From NCBI GenBank assembly GCA_947498505.1, contig CANMKG010000008.1:62001-126000 (forward strand): a DNA stretch of 64,000 nucleotides, read 5' to 3'. The notes under the pieces are model-generated. The model ran no database searches, was not told the origin of the DNA, and saw nothing but the letters and a program-made list of their open reading frames with translations. Positions 8,475-17,145 of the stretch are shown piece by piece (the first letter of the stretch is position 1; every line of letters begins with the position of its first letter). Made by a program: the position numbers and the translations under genes. This DNA is from an uncultured Maribacter sp. (lineage in GTDB: Bacteria; Bacteroidota; Bacteroidia; Flavobacteriales; Flavobacteriaceae).

Positions 8475-11400
8475 ATGAAAAAACCATCTAATTCTAGGAG
8501 GAATACCTTCTGGAAAATCAAAATGGAGCTAAAAATGAAGGTATCACTTCTTTTTCTTCTAACAACGACAATTGCCCTTCAGGCAAATTCCTCATATTCG
8601 CAAAAAACTAAAGTCTCTCTTAACATGACCAATGTACCTGTTGAGGCGGTTCTTGACGAAATAGAGGCACAAACAGAGTTTAAGTTTTTATTCAACACTA
8701 AGGCACTGGACTTAAAGAGAAAGGTTACTGTAAAAGTGAGTAGAGAAAAAATCAGTAAGATTTTAGATCGACTTTTTTCTGGCGTTCAGACCGAATATGA
8801 AATAGATGATCGCAAAATTTTATTGCGAAAGACACAAAAGATTAACACCCCTCCAGACAAAGCAGAATTAGAGGAAATGCTTCCTCAAGAGCTGGAAGTA
8901 AGTGGAATAATAACTAATGAAGCAGGAGAACCATTACCTGGAACAAGTATTGTAGAAAAGGGAACTGTGAACGGAACGCAATCTGACTTTGATGGTAATT
9001 TTTCTATTACCGTAACTAATTCAGATGCCATATTGGTAATATCATATATAGGGTATGCTACTAAAGAGGTCATTATAGGTAACCAAACACAGATTAATGT
9101 TCAGTTATTATCAGATGCGGCCAATTTAGAAGAAGTGGTGGTTGTAGGTTATGGAACACAAAGAAAAAAAGATTTAACAGGTGCCGTAGTATCCGTCAAG
9201 GCTGAAGACTTTACTCAAGGTGCCAATTATGATGCTGTTCAATTATTAAATGGAGCAGCGTCAGGGGTAAATGTTAGCCAAGTGAGTTCGGCTCCTGGTG
9301 CAGGATTGAAAATACAAATAAGAGGAGCAGGTTCAATAAATAGCGATAATTCAGTACTTTTTGTTGTAGATGGCCTTCCGGGTGTTGATCCTCAGTCCTT
9401 GAGTCCCGGAGATATTGAATCTATTGATGTGTTAAAGGATGCCTCTGCAGCTGCTATATATGGTACTCGTGCGGCTAACGGTGTAGTTTTGATAAGTACT
9501 AAAAAGGGTAAAGCCGGAAAAACTACATTATCATATAGTACATATACTGGTTTTCAAAGGGTATCCAAGAAGCTTGATGTACTTGGGGCAGAAGATTATG
9601 CTGATTTAGTAAATTTAAGAACGCCAGGCACATATACACCAGATCAGATAGCATCATTTGGAGATGGTACCAATTGGCAAAATCAAATTTTTACCAATGC
9701 AATAGTTCAAAATCATCAAATTTCAATGTCAGGTGGTAGTGAAAAAGGAAACTACTATTTAGGACTCAATTATTTTGATCAAGAGGGAATCGTTAAAAGC
9801 TCTTCGAGCCAAAAGTATAATATTCGATTGAATGTTCAGAGCAGACCGTTTGAGAATTTATTACTATCTGCTAATGCAAACTATACCCGTCAGACCAACA
9901 ACGAGATATTATTTTCTAATAACGCAAATGAAGGTGCTGGTCCAATTAATTCAGCCATTCAATTCGACCCTACTTTATCAGCAGATTTAGATGATGAAGG
10001 GCGTTATTTTAGAAATGCAGCAATAGCACTAGATAATCCATTGGCTTTAATAAATGGTCTGGATAACCAGACGATTTTTAATAGGTTCTACGCATCAGTG
10101 AGTGCTGATTATGAATTTATTAAAAATGTAACTGCTACCGTTCGTTTGGGGGGTGATGTGAATAACATAAAACAAGATCGTTATAACAGTCGTGTTACCC
10201 TGAATGGGTTTGCAAGTGGAGGTATTGGAAGTATTACATCATTTGAGGACACTCATTGGTTAGTAGAAGCATTGCTTAAATACAGTAATACATTTAATGA
10301 GGACCATAATTTTTCCATTTTTGGTGGTATTACATTAGAAGAATTCCTTTCAACAAGTGTTGAAGCCAGTTCGGCAGGTTTTCTTTCAGATGTAACTGGT
10401 ACTAATTTGCTTCAAAGTGGTGATGGTCAGTTACGAGATGAGGTAGAAAGTGCTAGAATTAAAAATCAATTAAATGGATTCATAGGAAGAGCCACATATG
10501 ATTATAAGGGGAAATATTTATTGACTGCATCCTTTAGAGTCGACGGTTCTTCGAGATTTGCTGAGAATAATAAATATGCTTTCTTTCCCTCAGGTTCCAT
10601 AGGTTGGCGTATTAGTGAAGAAGCATTCCTTGCTGAAAACAAAATTGTCGATGAACTTAAACTTAGAATTGGTTATGGAGAATTAGGTAATCAGGGTATC
10701 GAAAATTTTGAAACTAGACAAACACTTATCTCTAGTAGCAATTCAATTTTTGATGGTGCAGTAGCCCAAGGAGTTGCGGCTGCTAGATTGCCAAATCCCG
10801 ATTTAAAATGGGAAACTACAAAAGAAATAAATTTAGGGTTGGATTTTTCACTTATGAATAATAGAATTTCTGGTTCAATAGATTATTTCAACAGAAATAC
10901 AGTCGACCAGTTGTTTAATAAGCCGTTACCATCCGTAGTAGGGTTTACAACAGTGCGAACAAATATTGGAGAAGTTCAGAACAAAGGGGTGGACTTTAGT
11001 TTAAGAACTCGTAATGTTGATAGTGACGATTTTAAATGGAATTCAAACCTCACATTTTCGTTTCTTAAGAACGAAGTCATACAGCTTCCAGATTTTACAC
11101 AAGAGATTATTGGTGGAGACATAGGTACGTTTATTCAGAACTATACTATTGTACGTGAGGGGTCTCCTTTACAGTCTTTCTACGGATATGAAATAAATGG
11201 AATTTTTCAAGAAGGTGATGACATTGCAAATTCACCAACACCAAATGTAGATGGGTATAGTGCAGGGATGCCGCGTTTTGTAAATCAAAATGGAGATGAT
11301 GTAATTGATGCGGAGGATAGAGTTGTATTAGGAGATCCCTTTCCTGATTTTACATTTGGATTCAATAATACTTTGAGCTACAAAAATCTCTCTTTGGAAA

Positions 11401-11867
11401 TATTTGTGCAAGGAGTTCAAGGCATAGAAGCATTAGATGCTAATGTGACAGAATCTTTGTATCCTACTAATTCAGCAAGAAATTCAATATCCAGATACTA
11501 TCAAGATAGATGGACTCCACAGAACCCTTCAAATACGTTGCCTTCTGGAGAAAATGCAAGCCTTTATGGTGGCGGTTTTGCTATTAACTCCTTGACTATA
11601 ACGGATGCTTCTTTTATACGTTTAAAGAACCTAACATTAGGTTACAACTTTAATCTTAAAGAAAGTTCGAAACTTTCGATGCTCAGACTTTATGGTGCTG
11701 TAGACAACTTGTTTACTATTACTGATTTTGAGGGGTATGATCCCGATGCAAGTGCAGAACGTACCGAAATTAGGGGAACAAATCCGGCTAGTGCTGTAGA
11801 ACGCAGTAGTTACAATAGTTACCCGTTGGCACGTACAATTCGTTTTGGTCTTGATGTTAAATTTTAA
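8475..11867 (+). CDS. SusC/RagA-family TonB-dependent receptor with N-terminal STN domain
   Basis: Outer-membrane glycan importer that works with the SusD protein encoded next. I choose the ATG at 8475 (MKKPSNSRRNTFWK), the usual form for STN-bearing SusC proteins; the ATG at 8403 lies inside a stem-loop and would add 24 atypical residues. The order is a signal peptide ending near NSSYSQ, an STN domain at about 47-115 (NVPVEAVLDEIEAQTEFKF), a carboxypeptidase-regulatory-like domain at about 142-215, a TonB-box/plug start EEVVVVGYGTQRKKDLTGAV, and the plug and 22-strand barrel to the end (RTIRFGLDVKF). The STN domain signals to FecR and the ECF sigma upstream. The length of about 1130 residues is normal. 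Confidence 0.95.
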   Translation: MKKPSNSRRNTFWKIKMELKMKVSLLFLLTTTIALQANSSYSQKTKVSLNMTNVPVEAVLDEIEAQTEFKFLFNTKALDLKRKVTVKVSREKISKILDRLFSGVQTEYEIDDRKILLRKTQKINTPPDKAELEEMLPQELEVSGIITNEAGEPLPGTSIVEKGTVNGTQSDFDGNFSITVTNSDAILVISYIGYATKEVIIGNQTQINVQLLSDAANLEEVVVVGYGTQRKKDLTGAVVSVKAEDFTQGANYDAVQLLNGAASGVNVSQVSSAPGAGLKIQIRGAGSINSDNSVLFVVDGLPGVDPQSLSPGDIESIDVLKDASAAAIYGTRAANGVVLISTKKGKAGKTTLSYSTYTGFQRVSKKLDVLGAEDYADLVNLRTPGTYTPDQIASFGDGTNWQNQIFTNAIVQNHQISMSGGSEKGNYYLGLNYFDQEGIVKSSSSQKYNIRLNVQSRPFENLLLSANANYTRQTNNEILFSNNANEGAGPINSAIQFDPTLSADLDDEGRYFRNAAIALDNPLALINGLDNQTIFNRFYASVSADYEFIKNVTATVRLGGDVNNIKQDRYNSRVTLNGFASGGIGSITSFEDTHWLVEALLKYSNTFNEDHNFSIFGGITLEEFLSTSVEASSAGFLSDVTGTNLLQSGDGQLRDEVESARIKNQLNGFIGRATYDYKGKYLLTASFRVDGSSRFAENNKYAFFPSGSIGWRISEEAFLAENKIVDELKLRIGYGELGNQGIENFETRQTLISSSNSIFDGAVAQGVAAARLPNPDLKWETTKEINLGLDFSLMNNRISGSIDYFNRNTVDQLFNKPLPSVVGFTTVRTNIGEVQNKGVDFSLRTRNVDSDDFKWNSNLTFSFLKNEVIQLPDFTQEIIGGDIGTFIQNYTIVREGSPLQSFYGYEINGIFQEGDDIANSPTPNVDGYSAGMPRFVNQNGDDVIDAEDRVVLGDPFPDFTFGFNNTLSYKNLSLEIFVQGVQGIEALDANVTESLYPTNSARNSISRYYQDRWTPQNPSNTLPSGENASLYGGGFAINSLTITDASFIRLKNLTLGYNFNLKESSKLSMLRLYGAVDNLFTITDFEGYDPDASAERTEIRGTNPASAVERSSYNSYPLARTIRFGLDVKF

Positions 11868-11879
11868 AAAAGAAAAGCA

Positions 11880-13358
11880 ATGAAAAAATATATAATCAGT
11901 TTATTAACAATTGTGGCCTTATTTAGCTGCGAAGACTTTTTGGAAGAAGAAGTGTATACTGAGTTCGATCCAGAAGTTTTTTTACAAGATCAATCGGGTA
12001 TTGACGCTTTGTTAACAGGTGTTTATGGCTCATTTCAATTAACATGGGGAACAGGTTTTATAGCCAGGGAACATTTTTATATACTGGGAGAAATGCCAAC
12101 CGATATACTTTGGGAAACAGGAGGAGGTTTAAATCGTCTTGTTGTTCCTGTTATTGGTTTTACGTGGACACCTTCGGATAGTTACTTCAATGCCATGTAC
12201 AATAAATTTTACGGTTCAATTGCCGCGGCCAATAACGTACTTCTCGTAGCCGACGGTGTAGAGGGTCTTGATGAAACTGCGCTTAATAAAGCAAGAGCCG
12301 AGGCACGATTTGTACGCGGTACATCGTACTATTTTCTCCATAATTTATTTGGCCCTACTCCTATTATTGAAATTCCGCCTGGCGCAAGTTTAGATGAAAT
12401 TGAAGCGTTAGGAAAGGAAACACCTAGGGCTTCAGAAGAAGAATATCGTGCTCAGGTTGAAGAAGATTTAACGTTTGCAATTGATAACTTAGATTTTGGA
12501 GGGGTTTCTAGTCGCGCTAATAAAGGTAGTGCTTATGCGATGTTGGCCAAGTTTTACTTAAATAATAAGGAATGGGCAAAGGCGGCAACGGCTGCTCAAG
12601 AAGTTATAACTAATGGCGGGTATGAGCTCTGGGCTGATTACACTTCCCTGTTTGCGGTGGAAGGAGAAAGCAATAATGAGTTTATTTTTAGATTTGAGTG
12701 TATTGCGGGGAATTCTAGCCAACAGAACATTTATATGCCACATGCTTTCCCTCCAAATTATCCGATACAATCTAATTGGGCTAATTTTGGAGCTCAGTTT
12801 AGAACGTATACAGCATTTTATGAGACTTTTGAAGCAGTAGATGTAAGGTCCAATTTGTTTATCACAGAATACACACCTACTACAACAGGCGAATTGACCC
12901 AATTATCTAGGGATGCGGAAGGTAATGCCCTTGACGATGTAAGAAGTTTTAAGTTTGTTCCAGATCCCAATGCTACTGGTATTTCAAATGGAAATGATCA
13001 ACCACTTATTAGATTAACCGATATGCATCTTACTAGGGCTGAGGCACTCAATGAAATTGATGGGCCTAACCAAGAGAGTATAGATTTAATTAATGTAGTA
13101 AGAAATAGAGTTTCTGCAACACCAGTGATTTTAGGAGATTTTACCTCTAAAGAAGATCTTAGAGATTTCATTTTGGCTGAAAGAGGTAGAGAATTCTATA
13201 GTGAAGGGTTGAGACGTGAGGATCTTATTCGTCATGATAAATTTATTCAGCAGGCTTTGGATAGGGGTGTTGCGGCACAGCCTCATCAGATACTTTATCC
13301 ATTACCTCAGGCGCAAATAGACAACAATCCTAATTTGGAGCAAAACCCAGGATATTAA
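11880..13358 (+). CDS. SusD/RagB-family glycan-binding lipoprotein
   Basis: Surface lipoprotein lid of the SusCD importer, 12 nt after susC. It begins with a lipoprotein signal whose acylated residue is C17 (LFSCEDFLEEE). It has the family's TPR-like helices (NKARAEARFVRGTSYYFLHNLFG, ANKGSAYAMLAKFYLNNKEWAKAA). The typical C-terminal region follows (RDFILAERGREFYSEGLRREDLIR, then LYPLPQAQIDNNPNLEQNPGY). The 492-residue length is usual. Confidence 0.95.
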   Translation: MKKYIISLLTIVALFSCEDFLEEEVYTEFDPEVFLQDQSGIDALLTGVYGSFQLTWGTGFIAREHFYILGEMPTDILWETGGGLNRLVVPVIGFTWTPSDSYFNAMYNKFYGSIAAANNVLLVADGVEGLDETALNKARAEARFVRGTSYYFLHNLFGPTPIIEIPPGASLDEIEALGKETPRASEEEYRAQVEEDLTFAIDNLDFGGVSSRANKGSAYAMLAKFYLNNKEWAKAATAAQEVITNGGYELWADYTSLFAVEGESNNEFIFRFECIAGNSSQQNIYMPHAFPPNYPIQSNWANFGAQFRTYTAFYETFEAVDVRSNLFITEYTPTTTGELTQLSRDAEGNALDDVRSFKFVPDPNATGISNGNDQPLIRLTDMHLTRAEALNEIDGPNQESIDLINVVRNRVSATPVILGDFTSKEDLRDFILAERGREFYSEGLRREDLIRHDKFIQQALDRGVAAQPHQILYPLPQAQIDNNPNLEQNPGY

Positions 13359-13373
13359 AAAGGAAATTTATAA

Positions 13374-13412
13374 GGAGAGTTATTTCTAAATTAAAATGAC
13401 TCTCCATTTTAC
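13374..13412 (+). terminator. Weak hairpin after susD, possible attenuator
   Basis: GGAGAGT (13374-13380) pairs with ACTCTCC (13399-13405) and is followed by ATTTTAC. The 18-nt loop is large and the T-run is short. It may lower transcription from susCD into the sulfatase gene without ending it. Confidence 0.35.
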
Positions 13413-13427
13413 TATATCTACATCATC

Positions 13428-14867
13428 ATGAAGTATAAAATTGTATTATTCTTATTTAGCGCGTTATTGATAGGCTGTAAAGAAAAAAAACAAAAAGCAA
13501 TGTCTATCCAAGGTTCCGATAAAAAAAATGTTGTTTTTATTTTGGTTGATGATTTGGGTTGGAAAGATTTGGGGTGCTACGGTAGTGAATTTTATGAAAC
13601 TCCAAATATTGATAGGTTAGCCTCAAAAGGAACGCTTTTTACCAATGCTTATTCGGCTAATCCTGTATGTTCTCCAACCCGAGCAGCCATTATGACTGGC
13701 AAACACCCTTCTCGTGTTGGAATTACAGATTGGTTACAAGGGCATGACCCAAAAGATAGGGAATTATTGGGGCCTCAAGACCTGACTGAAATGCCTTTGC
13801 AAGAAGTTACCATTGCAGAAGTACTGAAAGATGAGGGTTACAAAACTTTTTTCGCAGGGAAATGGCATTTGGGTGATACAGGGTTCTTTCCAGAAGATCA
13901 AGGATTTGATATCAATAAAGGAGGGCATCATATGGGGCAACCTCCAGGAGGATATTATTCTCCGTACGATAATCCAAAATTGACTGATGGTCCTGAAGGA
14001 GAGTATCTTACGGATAGGTTGACGAATGAATCCATTCAATTCCTAGAAGAACATGGTAATCGTCCCTTTTACTTGAATTTATCCTATTATACCGTTCACA
14101 CACCTATTCAGGCGAGCAAAAAGCATCTTGCCAAATTTCAAAAAAAGCGGAGGACTTTAACGGATATGATTCCTATAAAGGACCAAGAAGGTCCAGGTAA
14201 TACCATAGTAAAACAATATAATGCTGAATACGCTTCTATGGTATACGCACTAGATGAAAATGTGGGAAGGCTATTGGATAAACTTGAAGCTCTAAATCTT
14301 ATGGACAATACACTAATCATTTTCACCTCTGATAATGGTGGGCTTACCACTACTGAAAAAGAGTACAATCCGCCAACCAGTGTACGTCCATTGCGAGCTG
14401 GTAAAGGTTGGGCATATGAGGGAGGAATACGAATACCTTTAATAATTAAAAGGCCTAATGAAAATAAAAACAATACTGTAGATGGCTCTACCGTAAGTAT
14501 GGATATGTTTCCTACCATTCTAGATGGAGTAGAAATATCTTTACGACCAGAACTTCATATAGATGGAAAAAGCTTAATCCCCATATTGGATGGAACGGAA
14601 AAAGAGGTGCACGATGTACTTTTTTGGGATTATCCTCACTATCATACCAGTGGCTGGACACCAGGCTTAGCATTGAGAAAAGGAGATTGGAAGTTGATAT
14701 ATTTTTATGAAGGAAATAAATATGAACTTTATAACCTTAAGGAAGATATTGCAGAGCGAAATGATTTATCTAAAAGCAATTCGAAAAAATTAGAGGAATT
14801 AAAGAGTGAATTAAACAGTATGAGGCAAAAATTAAATACTGTATCCCCAAGTCTAAATAATAAGTAA
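13428..14867 (+). CDS. Sulfatase, lipoprotein, formylglycine type (family S1)
   Basis: Hydrolyses sulfate esters, most likely from the glycan taken up by the adjacent SusCD pair. The 479-residue protein has a lipoprotein signal (IGCKEK, C17). The alkaline-phosphatase-like fold shows metal-binding D41-D42 in VDDLGWKDLGCYG. The sulfatase signature CSPTR is at 81-85; C81 should be oxidised to formylglycine. Further conserved pieces are AGKWHLG and IIFTSDNGG. The cysteine form requires an anaerobic-type or FGE maturase encoded elsewhere. The S1 subfamily and the sulfated position cannot be read by eye. It is the third gene of the PUL. Confidence 0.93.
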   Translation: MKYKIVLFLFSALLIGCKEKKQKAMSIQGSDKKNVVFILVDDLGWKDLGCYGSEFYETPNIDRLASKGTLFTNAYSANPVCSPTRAAIMTGKHPSRVGITDWLQGHDPKDRELLGPQDLTEMPLQEVTIAEVLKDEGYKTFFAGKWHLGDTGFFPEDQGFDINKGGHHMGQPPGGYYSPYDNPKLTDGPEGEYLTDRLTNESIQFLEEHGNRPFYLNLSYYTVHTPIQASKKHLAKFQKKRRTLTDMIPIKDQEGPGNTIVKQYNAEYASMVYALDENVGRLLDKLEALNLMDNTLIIFTSDNGGLTTTEKEYNPPTSVRPLRAGKGWAYEGGIRIPLIIKRPNENKNNTVDGSTVSMDMFPTILDGVEISLRPELHIDGKSLIPILDGTEKEVHDVLFWDYPHYHTSGWTPGLALRKGDWKLIYFYEGNKYELYNLKEDIAERNDLSKSNSKKLEELKSELNSMRQKLNTVSPSLNNK

Positions 14868-14902
14868 GTAGTTAGTAAAGATTGTTAGTTTGAGTTAGTT
14901 TT

Positions 14903-14934
14903 AAAAGGATGGTCGAACGGCGGCCATCCTTTTT
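14903..14934 (+). terminator. Rho-independent terminator after the sulfatase gene
   Basis: AAAAGGATGGTCG pairs with CGGCCATCCTTTT around the loop AACGG, with one G-T pair, and runs into a T-tract. It separates the sulfatase from the GH43 gene, which therefore probably has its own promoter. Confidence 0.8.
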
Positions 14935-15027
14935 TAAAATTTTGATTTTTAGAGTTTTTTATAATTCTTGAGTAATCAATGTTTATGACTAAATATAGTA
15001 TTGATTTTCAAAAAACTAAATAATATC

Positions 15028-16644
15028 ATGAATATATTGATAAAGGGTTTTAGAAATCTTATTTCGGCTCTTTTTTTAATTTTCTCCATTCCAATGATAG
15101 CGCAGGTTATCCCTGAAACCTATACTAATCCTATTTTACCAGGTTTTCATCCCGACCCCAGTATATGCGTTGTGGATGATGATTTTTATTTGGTCAACTC
15201 TTCTTTTGAATGGTATCCTGGTATTCCAGTTTATCATAGTAAGGATTTGGTAAACTGGCAATTAATTGGTTATGGTATTAATCATCCAAATCAGGTGAAT
15301 TTACCTGAAAAAATCAATGATTCTCGAGGAGTATATGCGCCCACTATTCGTTATCATAAAGGCACTTTTTATATTATAAATACTTGTGTAGAATGTGGAG
15401 GTAACTTTTATATTACCGCAGCGCATCCGTCTGGACCATGGTCTAATCCAATATGGCTTGACGATGCCCCAGGTATTGACCCTTCTTTATTTTGGGATGA
15501 TGATGGACGGTGCTATTATACAGGTAATGAGAATCTTTCAGAAGATGATAGGAAATGGACAGGGCAATCATTTATTTGGATGCAGGAGTTGGATTTAAAA
15601 ACTGGTAAACTCGTTGGGAAAAGAGAAAAACTCACTTTTGGTCATGCGACCAATGCCCGATGGACAGAAGGAGCTCATTTGTATAAAATTAACGGAAAGT
15701 ATTTACTTATGGTGGCCGAAGGGGGAACATCTTTCTATCATGCAACAACTGTTTTTCATAGTGAAAAATTATGGGGACCGTATGTTCCTGATGATGCAAA
15801 TCCAGTATTTACGCATCGCCATTTAGGGAAAGAATATCCCATTTGGGCTGTAGGTCATACTGATATGGTGCAAACAAAAAAAGGGGACTGGTGGGCTGTG
15901 TTACATGCCAAAAAAAAGGTAGATGGGTATTCTATTCTTGCTCGCGAAACCTATTTGGTTCCTGTACAGTTTGATGGTCAAACTCCCGTTTTTAATCCCG
16001 GAATAGGAATTCTTCAAAAAAAACAAGGGCGCCCAGATTTGCCTTGGGCTTCTTATCTTAAAAATCCTTCGCGAGATGATTTTAATCAACGTAAACTAAG
16101 TTTAGAATGGAATTTTTTGAAAACGCCTAATGAAAAGTGGTATAATCTAGATAATAACAAACTATACATTAAATTAAGACCTCAAACAATTGAAAAGGGA
16201 GAACAGTCTAGTCTAATTGCTCGTAGGGTACTTAATCATAATTTTATGGCCACCACGTCTTTAAAATTCAAAACTAAAAAGATTAATGAAAAAGCGGGTA
16301 TAGTTTTGTACAGAACTCGTGATTCCCATTATCAACTGTTAAAGACCGCCGGCGAAATACAATTGCTTAAAACAACGATTGAGGGCCAAAAAATCATTGC
16401 CAGAGAAAGTTATGCTAATGACAATGTATCCTTTAGAATACAAGCTAAGCATGGTAATAATGCTGTTTTTAGTTACAGTCGGAATGATATTGATTTTATT
16501 CAAATAGGCGCTTTACAGAATCTTTCTAATCTAGCTGATGAGGTGTCCTTGAGGTTCAACGGGCTATATGTGGGCATGTATGCAACCAGCACTGAAAAAA
16601 GCTCTAAAGAAAAAGCCCTTTTTAACTATTTTGAATACAAATAA
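15028..16644 (+). CDS. Secreted GH43-family glycosidase (beta-xylosidase / arabinofuranosidase-like)
   Basis: Inverting glycosidase, probably acting on xylose- or arabinose-containing oligosaccharides. The start is the ATG at 15028; a TTG at 15001 is less likely. The signal peptide ends near IPMIAQ. A five-bladed propeller follows, with the family's three acidic residues: base D43 in GFHPDPS, pKa modulator D151 in PGIDPSLFWD, acid E214 in RWTEGAHLYK. From about residue 350 there is a beta-sandwich module (DDFNQRKLSLEWNFLKTPNEKWY) like the C-terminal domain of XynB-type GH43 enzymes. It is the last gene of the PUL, behind a terminator. Exact specificity is unknown. Confidence 0.9.
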   Translation: MNILIKGFRNLISALFLIFSIPMIAQVIPETYTNPILPGFHPDPSICVVDDDFYLVNSSFEWYPGIPVYHSKDLVNWQLIGYGINHPNQVNLPEKINDSRGVYAPTIRYHKGTFYIINTCVECGGNFYITAAHPSGPWSNPIWLDDAPGIDPSLFWDDDGRCYYTGNENLSEDDRKWTGQSFIWMQELDLKTGKLVGKREKLTFGHATNARWTEGAHLYKINGKYLLMVAEGGTSFYHATTVFHSEKLWGPYVPDDANPVFTHRHLGKEYPIWAVGHTDMVQTKKGDWWAVLHAKKKVDGYSILARETYLVPVQFDGQTPVFNPGIGILQKKQGRPDLPWASYLKNPSRDDFNQRKLSLEWNFLKTPNEKWYNLDNNKLYIKLRPQTIEKGEQSSLIARRVLNHNFMATTSLKFKTKKINEKAGIVLYRTRDSHYQLLKTAGEIQLLKTTIEGQKIIARESYANDNVSFRIQAKHGNNAVFSYSRNDIDFIQIGALQNLSNLADEVSLRFNGLYVGMYATSTEKSSKEKALFNYFEYK

Positions 16645-16751
16645 GAATATTGAAGCAAACGTGAACTATGTTTGGTCTATTTGGTTTAGGAAAATATTGT
16701 AGATAAGGTTACAACAGGTATTATTTTATGAGCACTTTTGTTGCTAAAAAC

Positions 16752-16783
16752 AAAAAAGCCATCAAATATTTGATGGCTTTTTG
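16752..16783 (-). terminator. Terminator downstream of tRNA-Arg (bidirectional)
   Basis: A perfect inverted repeat, AAAAAGCCATCAAA pairing with TTTGATGGCTTTTT around TA. It lies directly 3' of the minus-strand tRNA and has T-runs in both directions, so it may also end transcripts coming from the GH43 gene. Confidence 0.85.
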
Positions 16784-16857
16784 TGATCGCGAAAGGATTC
16801 GAACCTTTGACCGTCTGCTTAGAAGGCAGATGCTCTATCCAGCTGAGCTACGCGACC
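16784..16857 (-). tRNA. tRNA-Arg (anticodon TCT)
   Basis: Read on the minus strand it folds as a complete 74-nt cloverleaf without an encoded CCA. The acceptor stem is GGTCGCG with CGCGATC, the D-arm begins GCTC, the anticodon stem-loop is CTGCCTTCTAAGCAG, and the T-arm loop is TTCGAAT. The loop CTTCTAA gives anticodon TCT, which reads AGA/AGG arginine codons. Confidence 0.95.
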
Positions 16858-17045
16858 TTACTTTTAGAGGTTTTCTAAATGTGCGGCGAAGTTAATAAAA
16901 ATATACATTTATAAAGGTTAAAAAGTATAAATAATTTACACTTTTTTCATTCATTAAGTTTTATTTTAAAATTTATCAGTTTAACTGGCTGTTGTGTAAT
17001 ATATTCTGGGTTAATAAGGCTTAATCGTGATAATTTTAAACTGAT

Positions 17046-17075
17046 TTTGTAATGATGTTATTTTCAGTAGATTTG
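17046..17075 (+). promoter_or_regulatory. Bacteroidetes-type promoter of the sorbosone-dehydrogenase gene
   Basis: TTTG at 17046-17049 and TAGATTTG at 17068-17075 are separated by 18 bp. This matches the Bacteroidetes primary sigma consensus TTTG-N~19-TAnnTTTG. The predicted leader is about 65 nt, ending at the ATG at 17146. Confidence 0.6.
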
Positions 17076-17145
17076 CTAGCAACCTACTTATATTCTTTTA
17101 TAAAGTATTTAAAACTAACTAAAAAACACATTTAAATCTAAGTAA

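Noticed and set aside
12558-12902. Frames within susD on both strands
   Set aside because: They are shadow frames of a well-supported SusD gene with no features of their own.
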